A program made the position numbers and the translations under genes. A stretch of 64,000 bases of DNA from NCBI RefSeq assembly GCF_027625995.1, contig NZ_CP115396.1, positions 4,526,501 to 4,590,500 of the forward strand, written 5' to 3'. The stretch comes from Hymenobacter yonginensis. Lineage in GTDB: Bacteria; Bacteroidota; Bacteroidia; Cytophagales; Hymenobacteraceae. Of the stretch, positions 16,690-26,021 are shown piece after piece. The number at the start of each line of letters is the position of its first letter. The stretch's first letter is position 1. The notes under the pieces are model-generated. The model ran no database searches. It saw nothing but the letters and a program-made list of their open reading frames with translations, and had not been told where the DNA came from.

Positions 16690-19215
16690 ATGAATTTTTC
16701 TTTGCACACAGTGGGCCGGGTTGCGGCCGTAGTACTGACTCTGGGCGTCGGGTTTCCGATAGCCGGTATGGCGCAGGTTGCGCCTGCGGCTGCCGGAGAA
16801 GAGCCGAAACGGTATGAGTTAGGCGGCATTACCATTAGCGGGGCCCGCTACCTGGATGCTAATACGCTGATTGGCCTTACTGGTTTGCGCGTAGGCGACC
16901 CTATTTCGGTGCCGGGCGAAGAAATTGGCAAAGCCATCCGCAAGCTTTGGGACCAGGGCATTCTGGGCGACGTTAGTGTGTCGATTGCGCGCACTGAAGG
17001 CAACCGCATCTTCCTGGACTTCAATCTGAAGGAACGCCCGCGGCTGTCGAAGTTCGAGTTCGTCGGCATCAGCAAGAGCCAGGCCGACGACCTGGGGAAA
17101 AAGATCAAGCTGATCCGGGGTAAGGTAGTGACGGATGCTCTGCTGAGTAACACGCGCACCCAGGTCCGGAAGTTTTATACCAACAAAGGCTTCCTCGACG
17201 CCAAAGTTAACATCACGCAGCAGCCGGACTCGAGCCTGTCGAACAGTGTGGTGCTGAAGATCAACGTAGACAAAGGCGGCAAGATCAAGGTGCGCGACAT
17301 TGCTTTTGAAGGCAATGAGGCGTTCAAAGACAGCAAGCTGAAAGGCAAGCTCAAGAAAACCAAAGAGAAGAAGTTTCCTAAAATTCTCAACTCCGGTAAG
17401 TTTCAGCGCTTGGAGTTCGATGAGGACAAGAAGAAGCTGATTGAGTTCTACAACGCCGAAGGCTACCGCGACGCCATTGTGGTGTCGGATACCCTGATCC
17501 GGACGGAGGACGGGTTGGCGCTGCGCATCAAGCTGGACGAAGGCCCGAAGTACTACTTCCGCAACATCAGCTGGGCTGGCAACTACCTCTACGACGACAA
17601 AACGCTGGCTTCGGTGCTGGGTATTAAGGAGGGTAGTGTGTACAGCAAGGAGACGCTGGATAAGCGCCTCAACTACAACCCTACGGGCCAGGATATTACG
17701 TCGCTCTACATGAACGATGGCTACCTGTTCTTCTCCATTGACCCGGTGGAAACCAAAGTGGAAGGCGACTCGATTGATATCGAGATGCGCATCACGGAGG
17801 GTGTGCAGGCCCGCATCAAGGACGTGAACATTGCCGGCAACACCAAGACGTCGGACCATGTGCTGCGCCGCGAACTGCGCACGCTGCCTGGCGACAAGTT
17901 CAACCGGGAGCTGCTGATTCGCTCGCAGCGCGAAATAGCCACGCTGGGCTACTTCGACCCCGAAAAAGTAGGCATCAACCCGGTGCCAAACCCGGCTGAT
18001 GGCACCGTAGACATCAACTACACGGTGGTGGAAAAGCCGTCGGACCAGATTACGCTGTCGGGCGGCTGGGGTGGCTACGCGGGCTTTATCGGGACCGTGG
18101 GCTTGGTGTTCAACAACTTCTCGCTGCGCAAAGCCAACGATTTCCGCAACTGGACGCCTGTGCCGGCCGGCGACGGCCAGCGGTTGGCTCTGAACGTGCA
18201 GGCCAACGGCACGCAGTACCAGGCCTATTCGTTCTCGTTCACGGAGCCGTGGCTGGGTGGCCGCAAGCCCAACTCGCTGTCGTTTAGCCTCAACAAGAGC
18301 ATTCAGCGGGTAGGTCAGGCTTTTGACGCTAACAATGAGCAGTCGATTAAGGTGAACAGCGCCTCGCTGAGCCTGGGCCGCCGCCTGCGCTGGCCTGATG
18401 ACTACTTCACGCTCAGCAATTCGCTGTCAGTGAGCCAGTACAAGCTGAGAAACTATCCGTTTATTCAGGCTTTCGCTGATGGTAACGGCACGGCCAACAA
18501 CATCACGCTGAACACCACTTTGTCGCGCAACAGCATCGACAACCCGACCTACACGCGTCGAGGCTCGTCGCTGGCGCTGAGTGTGAACCTGACCCCACCA
18601 TACTCGGTGTTCAAAGGCTCGCACCCGAACGTGAACGAGTGGGTGGAATTCCACAAATGGATGCTGGATGCCTCATGGTTTACGCCGATTGTGGGCAAGC
18701 TGGTGCTCAACACCCGCGCCCACTTCGGCTTCATCGGCACCTACAACAGCTCCCGGGCCATCGGGCCGTTTGAGCGCTTCAAGCTGGGCGGCTCTGGCTT
18801 GGCAGCCGGTGGCAGCAGCAACTTCTTGGTGGGTACCGAATACATCGGCCTGCGTGGCTACGCCGACCCACAGGACCCCAACGCCATTCCAACGGCCCGC
18901 CAGAACGATAACGGCGGCGTGGTGTACAATAAGTTTGTGATGGAGATGCGTTATCCGGTGTCGCTGAACCCCGCGGCTACGGTATACATCCTGAGTTTCG
19001 CGGAAGCCGGCAACTCTTTCAACAGCTACACCGACTACAATCCATATAAATTGTATCGTTCGGCTGGTTTTGGCGCCCGAATCTTCATGTCGGCATTTGG
19101 TTTGCTGGGCTTCGACTACGGCCGGGCGTTCGACCTGATTCCGCGTACGAGCGGGACGCAGACGGCGCAGGACCGCAACCAATTCCACTTCATCATCGGC
19201 CAGCAGATCCGCTAA
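16690..19215 (+). CDS. bamA: Outer membrane protein assembly factor BamA
   Basis: 841 residues. The central component that folds barrel proteins into the outer membrane. A signal peptide is followed by POTRA repeats to about residue 430 (for example GITISGARYLDANTL, DIAFEGNEAFKDSKLK, DVNIAGNTKTSDHVLRREL). The C-terminal barrel has GGWGGYAGFIGTVGLVFNNF and a region near FKLGGSGLAAGG that should include the lid-loop motif. It is encoded between uppS and two Skp-like chaperones, the expected neighbours. Confidence 0.94.
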   Translation: MNFSLHTVGRVAAVVLTLGVGFPIAGMAQVAPAAAGEEPKRYELGGITISGARYLDANTLIGLTGLRVGDPISVPGEEIGKAIRKLWDQGILGDVSVSIARTEGNRIFLDFNLKERPRLSKFEFVGISKSQADDLGKKIKLIRGKVVTDALLSNTRTQVRKFYTNKGFLDAKVNITQQPDSSLSNSVVLKINVDKGGKIKVRDIAFEGNEAFKDSKLKGKLKKTKEKKFPKILNSGKFQRLEFDEDKKKLIEFYNAEGYRDAIVVSDTLIRTEDGLALRIKLDEGPKYYFRNISWAGNYLYDDKTLASVLGIKEGSVYSKETLDKRLNYNPTGQDITSLYMNDGYLFFSIDPVETKVEGDSIDIEMRITEGVQARIKDVNIAGNTKTSDHVLRRELRTLPGDKFNRELLIRSQREIATLGYFDPEKVGINPVPNPADGTVDINYTVVEKPSDQITLSGGWGGYAGFIGTVGLVFNNFSLRKANDFRNWTPVPAGDGQRLALNVQANGTQYQAYSFSFTEPWLGGRKPNSLSFSLNKSIQRVGQAFDANNEQSIKVNSASLSLGRRLRWPDDYFTLSNSLSVSQYKLRNYPFIQAFADGNGTANNITLNTTLSRNSIDNPTYTRRGSSLALSVNLTPPYSVFKGSHPNVNEWVEFHKWMLDASWFTPIVGKLVLNTRAHFGFIGTYNSSRAIGPFERFKLGGSGLAAGGSSNFLVGTEYIGLRGYADPQDPNAIPTARQNDNGGVVYNKFVMEMRYPVSLNPAATVYILSFAEAGNSFNSYTDYNPYKLYRSAGFGARIFMSAFGLLGFDYGRAFDLIPRTSGTQTAQDRNQFHFIIGQQIR

Positions 19216-19253
19216 TACGGGCGGGAGCTGGCCAGTCATTCGATTCGTTAGGT

Positions 19254-19928
19254 ATGAAAAAGCTGCTCTCCGCGCTGGCTGCTACGCTGGTGCTGCTGTG
19301 TGCCACCGGCACCACGGTTTCCGCTCAGAAATTCGGCTACGTCGATTCTGAGTTTATTATGGGCAAGATGCCAGCGTACGCGCAGGCCCAAACCGAAATC
19401 AACACACTGTCGGGCAACTGGCAGAAGGAAATCGAGGCCCAGAAGAAAGACCTCGACAAGCTTTACCGCACCTACCAGGCCGAGGAAGTGCTGCTGACCG
19501 AACCGATGAAGAAAAAGCGGCAGGACGAGATTTTGAAGAAGGAGCAGGACATCAAAACCTACCAGAACCGCATCTTCGGCTACGAAGGCCAGCTGTTCAA
19601 GAAGCGGCAGGAGCTGACCAAGCCGGTGCAGGACCAGGTGTTTGAGGCCATCGAGAAAGTGGCCAAGAAAAAGCAGCTGGCCATTGTATTTGACAAATCC
19701 GGCGACCTGACCATGCTCTACACCAACCCGGTGCACGACTACACGGAATTTGTACTGGAGGAATTGGGTTTGGCTAGTGAAGACCGCAACCAGACGCCGC
19801 AGCGGGGCGCCGTGAAAACGGTAGCCACGCCGCAGACGCCCGCTGGCGACGAGGCCGAAGCCGACACCGAGAAGCCGGCCGCCAAGCCCGCTACCCGCCC
19901 GGCGCGTCCGGCCGGCCGAAAAAACTAA
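19254..19928 (+). CDS. OmpH/Skp-family periplasmic chaperone
   Basis: 224 residues. A signal peptide ends TVSAQK, then FGYVDSEFIMGKMPAYAQAQ, the usual OmpH opening. A long charged coiled coil (residues 45-130, rich in K, E, Q) and the closing beta segment LAIVFDKSGDLTMLYTNP follow, then a Pro/Ala/Lys tail. Skp trimers hold unfolded outer-membrane proteins on the way to BamA. It lies 38 bp after bamA. Confidence 0.9.
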   Translation: MKKLLSALAATLVLLCATGTTVSAQKFGYVDSEFIMGKMPAYAQAQTEINTLSGNWQKEIEAQKKDLDKLYRTYQAEEVLLTEPMKKKRQDEILKKEQDIKTYQNRIFGYEGQLFKKRQELTKPVQDQVFEAIEKVAKKKQLAIVFDKSGDLTMLYTNPVHDYTEFVLEELGLASEDRNQTPQRGAVKTVATPQTPAGDEAEADTEKPAAKPATRPARPAGRKN

Positions 19929-19965
19929 CTTTGTACTTCAAACAACCTCAGACGTTTCTCTTTTG

Positions 19966-20619
19966 ATGACCACCATGAACCTATTCCGCGTTGCGTTGGC
20001 TGCGGCCGCCCTTACTTTCACTTCGGCCAGCGCTGCCCTGGCGCAGGCGCCTGCCACCACGGCAGCCACCAGCGGCCCGCTGAAAATCGGTTATACCAGC
20101 GTGGAGTACGTGCTGAGCCAGATGCCCGAGAGCCGCCAGATCGAGTCGGACCTGAAAGCCTTCAGCACCCAGCTCGAAAACCAGCTGAAAAGCAAATACC
20201 AGGAGTACCAGACCAAAGCCGAAGCCTACCAGAAAGGTGGCGCGGCTATGGCCGAAGCCGTGCGCGCCGACAAAGAGAAGGAGCTGACCAACCTGCAGCA
20301 GTCCATCCAGGAGTTCCAGCGCAGCGCCGACCAGAGCCTGCAGCAGAAGCAGCAAACCCTGCTGAAGCCCGCCCTCGACAAGCTTCAGAAGACCATTGAC
20401 GTGGTGGCCGAAGAAAACGGCTATACCTACGTGCTGAACTCGGACGGTGCCAGCCCAGTGCTGTTGCACGGCCCGAAGGAAGGCGATATTTCGGATCTGG
20501 TGCTGAAGAAAATGGGCGTAACGCCCGGCGCTGCCCCGGCTGCTCCTAAAGCTGCTGCCCCAGCTGCCGCTCCGGCCACGCCGGCTGCATCCAAGACCAA
20601 AACCAAAACGAAGAAATAA
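19966..20619 (+). CDS. OmpH/Skp-family periplasmic chaperone (second copy)
   Basis: 217 residues with a signal peptide ending AALAQ. The mature protein opens LKIGYTSVEYVLSQMPESRQ, has a coiled coil to about residue 145, a VVAEENGYTYVLNSDGA closing strand, and an Ala/Pro/Lys tail. It is paralogous to the preceding gene and 37 bp downstream. The ATG at 19975 (MNLFRVAL) is an equally good start. A TAACTTTG box overlaps the stop of the first chaperone (19926-19933). A strong terminator follows the gene. Confidence 0.9.
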   Translation: MTTMNLFRVALAAAALTFTSASAALAQAPATTAATSGPLKIGYTSVEYVLSQMPESRQIESDLKAFSTQLENQLKSKYQEYQTKAEAYQKGGAAMAEAVRADKEKELTNLQQSIQEFQRSADQSLQQKQQTLLKPALDKLQKTIDVVAEENGYTYVLNSDGASPVLLHGPKEGDISDLVLKKMGVTPGAAPAAPKAAAPAAAPATPAASKTKTKTKK

Positions 20620-20645
20620 GGTCGTTACCGCCTTATCTGTCTAGC

Positions 20646-20684
20646 AACGAAGCCGGAGCCGCTGTGCTCCGGCTTCGTTGTTTA
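20646..20684 (+). terminator. Intrinsic terminator after the bamA-ompH run
   Basis: A 14-bp stem, aacgaagccggagc paired with gctccggcttcgtt, closes a six-base loop and is followed by gttta. It separates the chaperone gene from rluD. Confidence 0.8.
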
Positions 20685-20714
20685 TAGAGGGGCTACAGGC
20701 CCTTCCCGTACCTT

Positions 20715-21806
20715 ATGAATACCCCCGACGCAACCGACGACGATTTCGTAACCCCCTTGCCGCTGCTGTCCGCTCCCGAAGAAGTGGAGGACAACGTAGC
20801 TGAAGAGGGCGAAGACGAATTGTACGAGCACCACCGCATTCATGCCGATAAGCGGCAGGAGCTGATCCGGCTGGACAAGTTTCTGCTCAACCGCCTGCAG
20901 AATGCTTCCCGCACCAAAATCCAGAACGCCATCAAGGCCGAGGCGGTGCAGGTGAACGAGCGGGCCGTGAAGTCCAACTACCGCGTGAAGCCCGGCGACG
21001 TGATTACCATCACGCTGCCCGAGCCCCCGCGCGAAGTAGGCGTGCAGCCCGAGGAAATGGACTTGGACATTCGCTACGAAGACGAGTCGTTGCTGATGGT
21101 GAACAAGCCGGCGGGCATGGTAGTGCACCCGGCGTTCGGGCACTGGTGCGGTACGCTGGTAAATGGGCTATCGTATCACCTCAACAACCTGCCCACCGGC
21201 CGCAACGGCGACATCCGTCCCGGCCTGATTCACCGCATCGACAAGGACACGTCGGGCCTGCTGGTCATCGGCAAGACGGAATGGGCTATGACGCACCTCT
21301 CGCAGCAGTTCTTCCACCACACCATCGAGCGCACTTACCTAGCCTTGGTATGGGGTATTCCGAAGGAAACGGAGGGCACCATCAGCACCAACATCGGGCG
21401 CAGCCTGAAAGACCGCAAGGTGCAGACCGTATTCCCGCTCGGCGACGAGCACGGCAAGCACGCCGTAACGCACTACAAGGTGCTCCAGACCTTCGGCCAC
21501 GTGGCCCTGGTGCAGTGCAACCTCGAAACCGGCCGCACTCACCAGATTCGGGTGCACATGAAGCACATCGGCCACCCGCTGTTCTCGGATGCTACGTATG
21601 GCGGCACCAAAGTGCTGTACGGGCAGCGCACGGGGGCCTACAAGGCCTTTGTGGAAAAGGCGTTTGAGCTGATGCCGCGCCAGGCATTGCACGCCAAATC
21701 CCTGGGATTCGTGCACCCGGTTACGGGCGAGCAGATGCAGTTCGAGGCCGAGCTGCCTGCTGATTTCACGGCGTTGCTGGAGCATTGGGCCGGCTTCGAG
21801 AAATAG
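20715..21806 (+). CDS. RluA-family pseudouridine synthase (RluD-like)
   Basis: 363 residues. An acidic N-terminal tail (1-45) precedes an S4 RNA-binding domain (RLDKFLLNRLQNASRTKIQ, about 51-110). The catalytic domain has LLMVNKPAGMVVHPAFGH, the active-site Asp176 in HRIDKDTSGLLVIGKT, and TGRTHQIRVHMKHIGHP. The layout matches RluD, which modifies 23S rRNA helix 69, but the exact uridines cannot be told from sequence alone. The ATG directly overlaps a TACCTTATG element, so the annotated N-terminus may be too long. Confidence 0.92.
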   Translation: MNTPDATDDDFVTPLPLLSAPEEVEDNVAEEGEDELYEHHRIHADKRQELIRLDKFLLNRLQNASRTKIQNAIKAEAVQVNERAVKSNYRVKPGDVITITLPEPPREVGVQPEEMDLDIRYEDESLLMVNKPAGMVVHPAFGHWCGTLVNGLSYHLNNLPTGRNGDIRPGLIHRIDKDTSGLLVIGKTEWAMTHLSQQFFHHTIERTYLALVWGIPKETEGTISTNIGRSLKDRKVQTVFPLGDEHGKHAVTHYKVLQTFGHVALVQCNLETGRTHQIRVHMKHIGHPLFSDATYGGTKVLYGQRTGAYKAFVEKAFELMPRQALHAKSLGFVHPVTGEQMQFEAELPADFTALLEHWAGFEK

Positions 21807-21831
21807 CGCTTGTCAGCCCATATCAAGCAAC

Positions 21832-21867
21832 AAAAAAAGGCCCGATACCTACGTAGCGGGCCTTTTC
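21832..21867. terminator. Bidirectional terminator between convergent genes
   Basis: A 10-bp stem aaaaggcccg / cgggcctttt with A-rich and T-rich flanks serves rluD on the plus strand and the TPR gene on the minus strand. Confidence 0.85.
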
Positions 21868-21883
21868 TATGCGGAGCGAAGTA

Positions 21884-23494
21884 TTACTTCTTCTTAGGAG
21901 CAGCCTTGGCCGGAGCCTTGGCGGGGGCCTGCATCGACTTGATTACCGAATTGGCATTCTCGTTGGCAGGGTCCAGCGCCAGCACTTCCTTGTAGTAAGG
22001 AGCAGCAGCCGCTTTGTCGCCTTTCTGGTAGTAGTAGTAGCCGAGGTAGCTGTTGGCTTCTACCAGACCGTCCTTGTATTTGGTCGGGTCGGTCTTGGCC
22101 ATCTCAATGTACTTCTCGTAGTGCGGCTTGGCCAAACCCTGCTTGGACTCGGGGTCCATGTAGTAGTTGGCTTTGGCGCGCATCAGGTAGCCAGGCACGT
22201 ACGTTGGGCGAGCCACCAGAACCGCGTTGTAGAGGCTGTCGGCCTTGTCGTACTGCTTGTTGCCACCGTAAGCCACGGCCAGACGGATCTGGTCGGTAAG
22301 CTCTGGCGTACCGTCAGCTTTCATCTTGGCCTGGTAAGCCTTGATGGCAGCAGGGTAGTTTTTGGCGAGCATGTAGCTGGCAGCCAGCTCATTTTGCAGT
22401 TCAGCAGCCTTCTTGGGGTCGGCGGCAATGGCTTTCTGGATGGCAGCCGTGCCTTCATCGGAGCGACCAGCTTTCGAAAGCATCTTACCGTAGTACACGT
22501 AGTCTTCGGTGATGAGCTTGTCGGCAGGCTGCACCTTCATGTATGTTTCCATAGCCGTCAGTGCCTCGGCGTTCTTGCCGGTTTCAAACAGCGAGTAGGC
22601 CTTCAGACGGTTCATGGTCACGTTCTGCGGGTCACGGGCCAATACCTTGTCCACTTCCACCAGCGCCTCGGGGTACTTCTTGGTCAGGAACAGGAACGAA
22701 GCATACTTCGCGTCGGTGCCCGGCGACTTCTCAGCTACTCCCTGATACTTCTGGAAGGTCGAAAGAGCATCGTCGTACTTACCGGCGTAGAAATAGGTTT
22801 CAGCCAGGGCATTATAGGCAGGAGCGTAGTTAGCGTCGATGCTGATGGCCTGCTCGAAAGCCGTCCGGGCATCGTTATAGTTGCGCGAACGTACGTTCAG
22901 CTCACCTTTGCGGTAGCTGGCCTGGGCGCTTTTCGGGTCGGCCAGCAAGGCGCGCTCGTAGCTGTTCATGGCTTCGCCGCCACCGCTTTCCGACTTGGCG
23001 TAGATGTCGCCACGGGCAATCATCAGAGCCGCGTCGTCCTTGTTTTTGTTGAGCTTGTGGGCGGCGTCAACGTAGGCCAAGCCTTTCGACGCGTCCTTCA
23101 GATCCGACTCGCCGTAAGCCTGCGCAATCATCGTGTACACCTTGGCATCTTTGCCTTTGCTGGCTTTCACCGCATTGTCAAATTGCACCTGGGCTTCAGC
23201 GGCTTTGCCCTGTGCCAATGCGGCACGGCCAGCAGCCACCATGGTCATGGGGTTCTTGGGGTCGAGGCTGATGCGGTTGAAATAGTAAGCAGCCGAGTCA
23301 GGCATGTCGCGCATCTGATACAGGCGGCCCAGCTCGAACGAAGATTCGGCCGATTGGCCCTGACGCAACAAGGCGGCCCGGGCTTCACTATAACGCTCCA
23401 GTTCGATAGATTTCTGAGGAGTCTGAGCAAAAGCGGCAGAGCCGGAAACTGACAAGGCAACGAGGAACGAAAGATTCCAGGGCTTGAAGTTCAT
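21884..23494 (-). CDS. Secreted tetratricopeptide-repeat protein
   Basis: 536 residues. A signal peptide ends SAAFAQ. About ten or more TPR units follow (for example ARAALLRQGQSAESSFELGR, AYNALAETYFYAGKYDDALS, GYYYYQKGDKAAAAPYYKEV). A short basic tail KAPAKAAPKKK ends it. It is probably periplasmic, acting as a scaffold. It is the last gene of the leftward run after the PstS-like gene (51-bp gap). Frequent GCT and GGT codons suggest good expression. The start at 23494 (MNFKPW) is chosen over an ATG two codons upstream. Confidence 0.87.
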   Translation of the reverse strand: MNFKPWNLSFLVALSVSGSAAFAQTPQKSIELERYSEARAALLRQGQSAESSFELGRLYQMRDMPDSAAYYFNRISLDPKNPMTMVAAGRAALAQGKAAEAQVQFDNAVKASKGKDAKVYTMIAQAYGESDLKDASKGLAYVDAAHKLNKNKDDAALMIARGDIYAKSESGGGEAMNSYERALLADPKSAQASYRKGELNVRSRNYNDARTAFEQAISIDANYAPAYNALAETYFYAGKYDDALSTFQKYQGVAEKSPGTDAKYASFLFLTKKYPEALVEVDKVLARDPQNVTMNRLKAYSLFETGKNAEALTAMETYMKVQPADKLITEDYVYYGKMLSKAGRSDEGTAAIQKAIAADPKKAAELQNELAASYMLAKNYPAAIKAYQAKMKADGTPELTDQIRLAVAYGGNKQYDKADSLYNAVLVARPTYVPGYLMRAKANYYMDPESKQGLAKPHYEKYIEMAKTDPTKYKDGLVEANSYLGYYYYQKGDKAAAAPYYKEVLALDPANENANSVIKSMQAPAKAPAKAAPKKK

Positions 23495-23545
23495 GAGCAT
23501 AGGGTTGGTGAAAAAAGGTGTGTTGCTGTGGAAGAAAGAGGCAGA

Positions 23546-24514
23546 CTACTTCTTGATCGTGACAATGCGGGTCTGCCCGGTGGCAGGCATCATGCCTGAC
23601 TTGAGCACGATCAGCTGCCCTTTGGTACCTGCTACAAAGGATGCAAAACCGGTGCCAAGTCCGGCCCGCCCTTCGCGGCTGATGATGTAGACTTCACGCC
23701 GGAGCGGGTAGGTTTTCAGGGCCAGATATGCCTGGTACGGCTGCAGATAGTCTTCTTCAGATTTGGGGCTGGCTGAGCGGCTGATGCCTGCTACCCGTAC
23801 CTGCTTCAAAAACCGCTGCACCGCCGCGTCGTCCCGGTCACTGATCCAGTTGGCACCTACAATGCCAATAGCGTTTGGATGAGTAGCAACGTAATCGAGC
23901 AGCGCCGGGTTCGATTTTGCGGCGAATACCTGCTTGGTGAGGGCCGCACCCCGCGTGATGGAGTCCTGCACGTAGCGGGTGGTGCTGGAGCGGTTGGCAT
24001 CAAACACCACATTGATCTGGTCGAGCTTGCTCTTGCCGCTGATCTGCTTCCAGCTGCTGGTCTGCCCCGTGAAGATAGCCTTAAGCTGGGCCATCGTCAG
24101 CAGAGAATCAGGGTTAGACGGATGCAGAATGATGGCCAAGCCATCGGTGGCAATCTTGGTGGTGCGTGGAAACAGCTTTTGCTTCTCCAGATCCGCCTGC
24201 TCCTCGGTAGTTAGGGGCCGCGAAAGCACTACCGCCCGCACCTTGCCCGTGAGCAGATCGTTGGCTACGTAGTCCTCGGCCTTATACGCCGCGTCGATGT
24301 GGGCGTAGGTGTAGAGCTTCTGAAACGTATCAACCTGTGACTTCACGATAGGAGCGAAGGTTTCGTCCACGCTGATCTGGATGCGGCCGCTGGTGGCCGT
24401 ATCATCGTTCGGGCCCGTGTTGGCATTGGGATTCTGGTTGCAGCCGGCCAGCAGCAGGGCGCTTGCGGCCAGCGGCAGGCCCAGGCGCTGCAGATTAACG
24501 AATGGTACGGTCAT
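23546..24514 (-). CDS. PstS-like substrate-binding lipoprotein
   Basis: 322 residues. The lipoprotein signal has ALLLAGC. The mature part follows the PBP-like fold of phosphate-binding PstS (ISVDETFAPIVKSQVDTFQ, LTMAQLKAIFTGQTSSWKQI, NRSSTTRYVQDSI, NAIGIVGANWISD). No pstCAB transporter genes are nearby. Instead it sits between a small membrane protein, whose end it overlaps by 20 bp, and a TPR protein, downstream of the TonB-ExbBD operon. The ligand may be phosphate or something else. Start by the lipobox. Confidence 0.86.
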   Translation of the reverse strand: MTVPFVNLQRLGLPLAASALLLAGCNQNPNANTGPNDDTATSGRIQISVDETFAPIVKSQVDTFQKLYTYAHIDAAYKAEDYVANDLLTGKVRAVVLSRPLTTEEQADLEKQKLFPRTTKIATDGLAIILHPSNPDSLLTMAQLKAIFTGQTSSWKQISGKSKLDQINVVFDANRSSTTRYVQDSITRGAALTKQVFAAKSNPALLDYVATHPNAIGIVGANWISDRDDAAVQRFLKQVRVAGISRSASPKSEEDYLQPYQAYLALKTYPLRREVYIISREGRAGLGTGFASFVAGTKGQLIVLKSGMMPATGQTRIVTIKK

Positions 24515-24752
24515 GCTTGGAAGTCTGAAAATGTTCCCGGTAGATGCGGACAAATCTAATGATTCCATACAGCACGAATACACCCCCCAGAATCCGCCGA
24601 ACAGTGGGCGTCAGATTGAGCGCAATAGGTGCCACCCAGAGGCAAATGCCCAGCCCGATGTAGATGATAGTCATCAGCAGCAGGAAGTACCGTAGCAGCA
24701 GCTTGGGCGCCGTCTGGTTGAGTCGTTCTTCGGTGGTGGGTCGGTTGATCAT
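24495..24752 (-). CDS. Small two-helix membrane protein
   Basis: 85 residues. Two hydrophobic helices (LLRYFLLLMTIIYIGLGICL and ILGGVFVLYGIIRFVRIY) are joined by VAPIALNLTPTVRR. The start at 24752 (MINRPTTEERLNQ) is chosen because the open frame upstream runs through a terminator. Its 3' end overlaps the PstS-like gene by 20 bp, indicating translational coupling. It is the first gene of this three-gene unit. Function unknown. Confidence 0.75.
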   Translation of the reverse strand: MINRPTTEERLNQTAPKLLLRYFLLLMTIIYIGLGICLWVAPIALNLTPTVRRILGGVFVLYGIIRFVRIYREHFQTSKHDRTIR

Positions 24753-24851
24753 GCTTGCCAGCCCGGTGAAAATGCCGGACGCATCTATAACATTTTTTTT
24801 TCCGGCACTGGTTCGCCTAAACGAAAAGAGCACCGGGTTATTGCCACAAAA

Positions 24852-24900
24852 AAAGTCAAAAATCAGCCGGTTTAACGTAAACCGGCTGATTTTTGACTTT
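24852..24900. terminator. Bidirectional terminator, perfect 22-bp stem
   Basis: The left arm (24852-24873, ending cagccggttt) is perfectly complementary to the right arm (24879-24900) around the loop aacgt, with A-tract and T-tract flanks. It ends the tonB transcript on the minus strand and separates it from the PstS-like unit. Confidence 0.93.
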
Positions 24901-24958
24901 CTAAAAATCAATTCAGCGTAACTGACTGATAATTAGCGCCCGCGAATATTGCCTGCTA

Positions 24959-25795
24959 CTATTCATAGCGGAAGGTAATCGGCAGCGTGTAGCGCACCGC
25001 TACCGAGCGGTTGTTCTGCTGGCCCGGCACCCAGGCCGGCATGTTCTTCACCACGCGGGTGGCCTCCTCGTCGGTGCCGTAGCCCAGGCCTTTCAGCACC
25101 TGCACGTCGGCAATGTCGCCGCTGGCCAGCACCGTGAAGGAGATGAAGACCCGGCCATCCACGTTGTTGCGCAGGGCCTGGGGCGGGTAGCGCAGGTTTT
25201 TCTGCATGTAGCGCATCAGGGCTTCCTGGCCGCCCACAAACTGCGGCATCACCTCCGCCGTGATAAACGGCTTGGGCGGGCCCGTCGTCTTGGTCGAGCC
25301 GGAGTCCTTGGTGCCGGTAGGGCTGCCAATGAGGCTGCCGGTTTCGGAGCCGGCAATGGCCACCGGACCCGTTGGGCCCACCTCATCCACCACCGGGCCG
25401 ACTTCCTTAATCTCGGGCTTGGCGATTTCCGGCTTTGCCAGCTCGTCCTTCACCACCTTGGTAGGCGTGGTAGCCTGCGGAGGCCTGACCGTGACGGCCA
25501 CTTGCTTGACGGGTTCCACCTCGCGATGTTCAATTACAGGCGGATCAATCAGTACTACGCCTGGGTCCGGCAATACAAAGACATCCGGAGCTACCACCAT
25601 CGGCGGAAACAGGTAGCGGAATGCCAGCGGCGAGCTGATGAAGAGCAAGCTCAGCACAATGGCCGTGGCGGAAGCCCGGGCCAGGTGTTGGTTGTAGAGG
25701 CGCCGGAGCAGGAAGGCGCCGTACGCCTTGTTGCGCCCTTCGAAGACCATGTCATCGAGAGTGGCGGTTCGCAGATCGAGGGTGCTGTTGGTCAT
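24959..25795 (-). CDS. Energy transducer TonB (second copy)
   Basis: 278 residues. The N-terminus TLDDMVFEGRNKAYGAFLLR is followed by one membrane helix (about 38-60), a Pro/Val-rich periplasmic linker, and the TonB C-terminal domain (MPQFVGGQEALMRYMQKNLR, YPPQALRNNVDGRVFISFTV). It couples proton-motive force from ExbB-ExbD to outer-membrane TonB-dependent receptors. It is the terminal gene of the operon. The linker is poorer in proline than that of its paralogue, suggesting different receptor partners. Confidence 0.93.
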   Translation of the reverse strand: MTNSTLDLRTATLDDMVFEGRNKAYGAFLLRRLYNQHLARASATAIVLSLLFISSPLAFRYLFPPMVVAPDVFVLPDPGVVLIDPPVIEHREVEPVKQVAVTVRPPQATTPTKVVKDELAKPEIAKPEIKEVGPVVDEVGPTGPVAIAGSETGSLIGSPTGTKDSGSTKTTGPPKPFITAEVMPQFVGGQEALMRYMQKNLRYPPQALRNNVDGRVFISFTVLASGDIADVQVLKGLGYGTDEEATRVVKNMPAWVPGQQNNRSVAVRYTLPITFRYE

Positions 25796-25942
25796 GGGGC
25801 ATAAGGGCTAAAGGTGAAACGGATACACGCAGCGCACTCCCAAACCCGGCTTCCCACTTCCCACATCCACTTATTCCGCCTGGCTTTCAGGGGTATAACG
25901 CATGCCTGATTCCATATAGTATGCAAGCCGTATATATTTTTT

Positions 25943-25985
25943 GCAAAAAAAAGTCCCGTACCCGGCCTTAGCCAGATGCGGGACT
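25943..25985 (-). terminator. Terminator after the first tonB gene
   Basis: The stem agtccc g / c gggact (25952-25958 and 25979-25985) encloses a 20-base loop and is followed, reading leftward, by eight T residues. Transcription into the second tonB may be partial. No gene in 25796-26021. Confidence 0.65.
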
Positions 25986-26021
25986 CTTACGTGAGCCTGA
26001 CCGAAGTCAAACGCGGTATGC

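Noticed and set aside
21869-23452. A 527-codon plus-strand frame opposite the TPR protein gene
   Set aside because: Antisense shadow that begins inside a bidirectional terminator. The minus-strand product has a signal peptide and TPR units.
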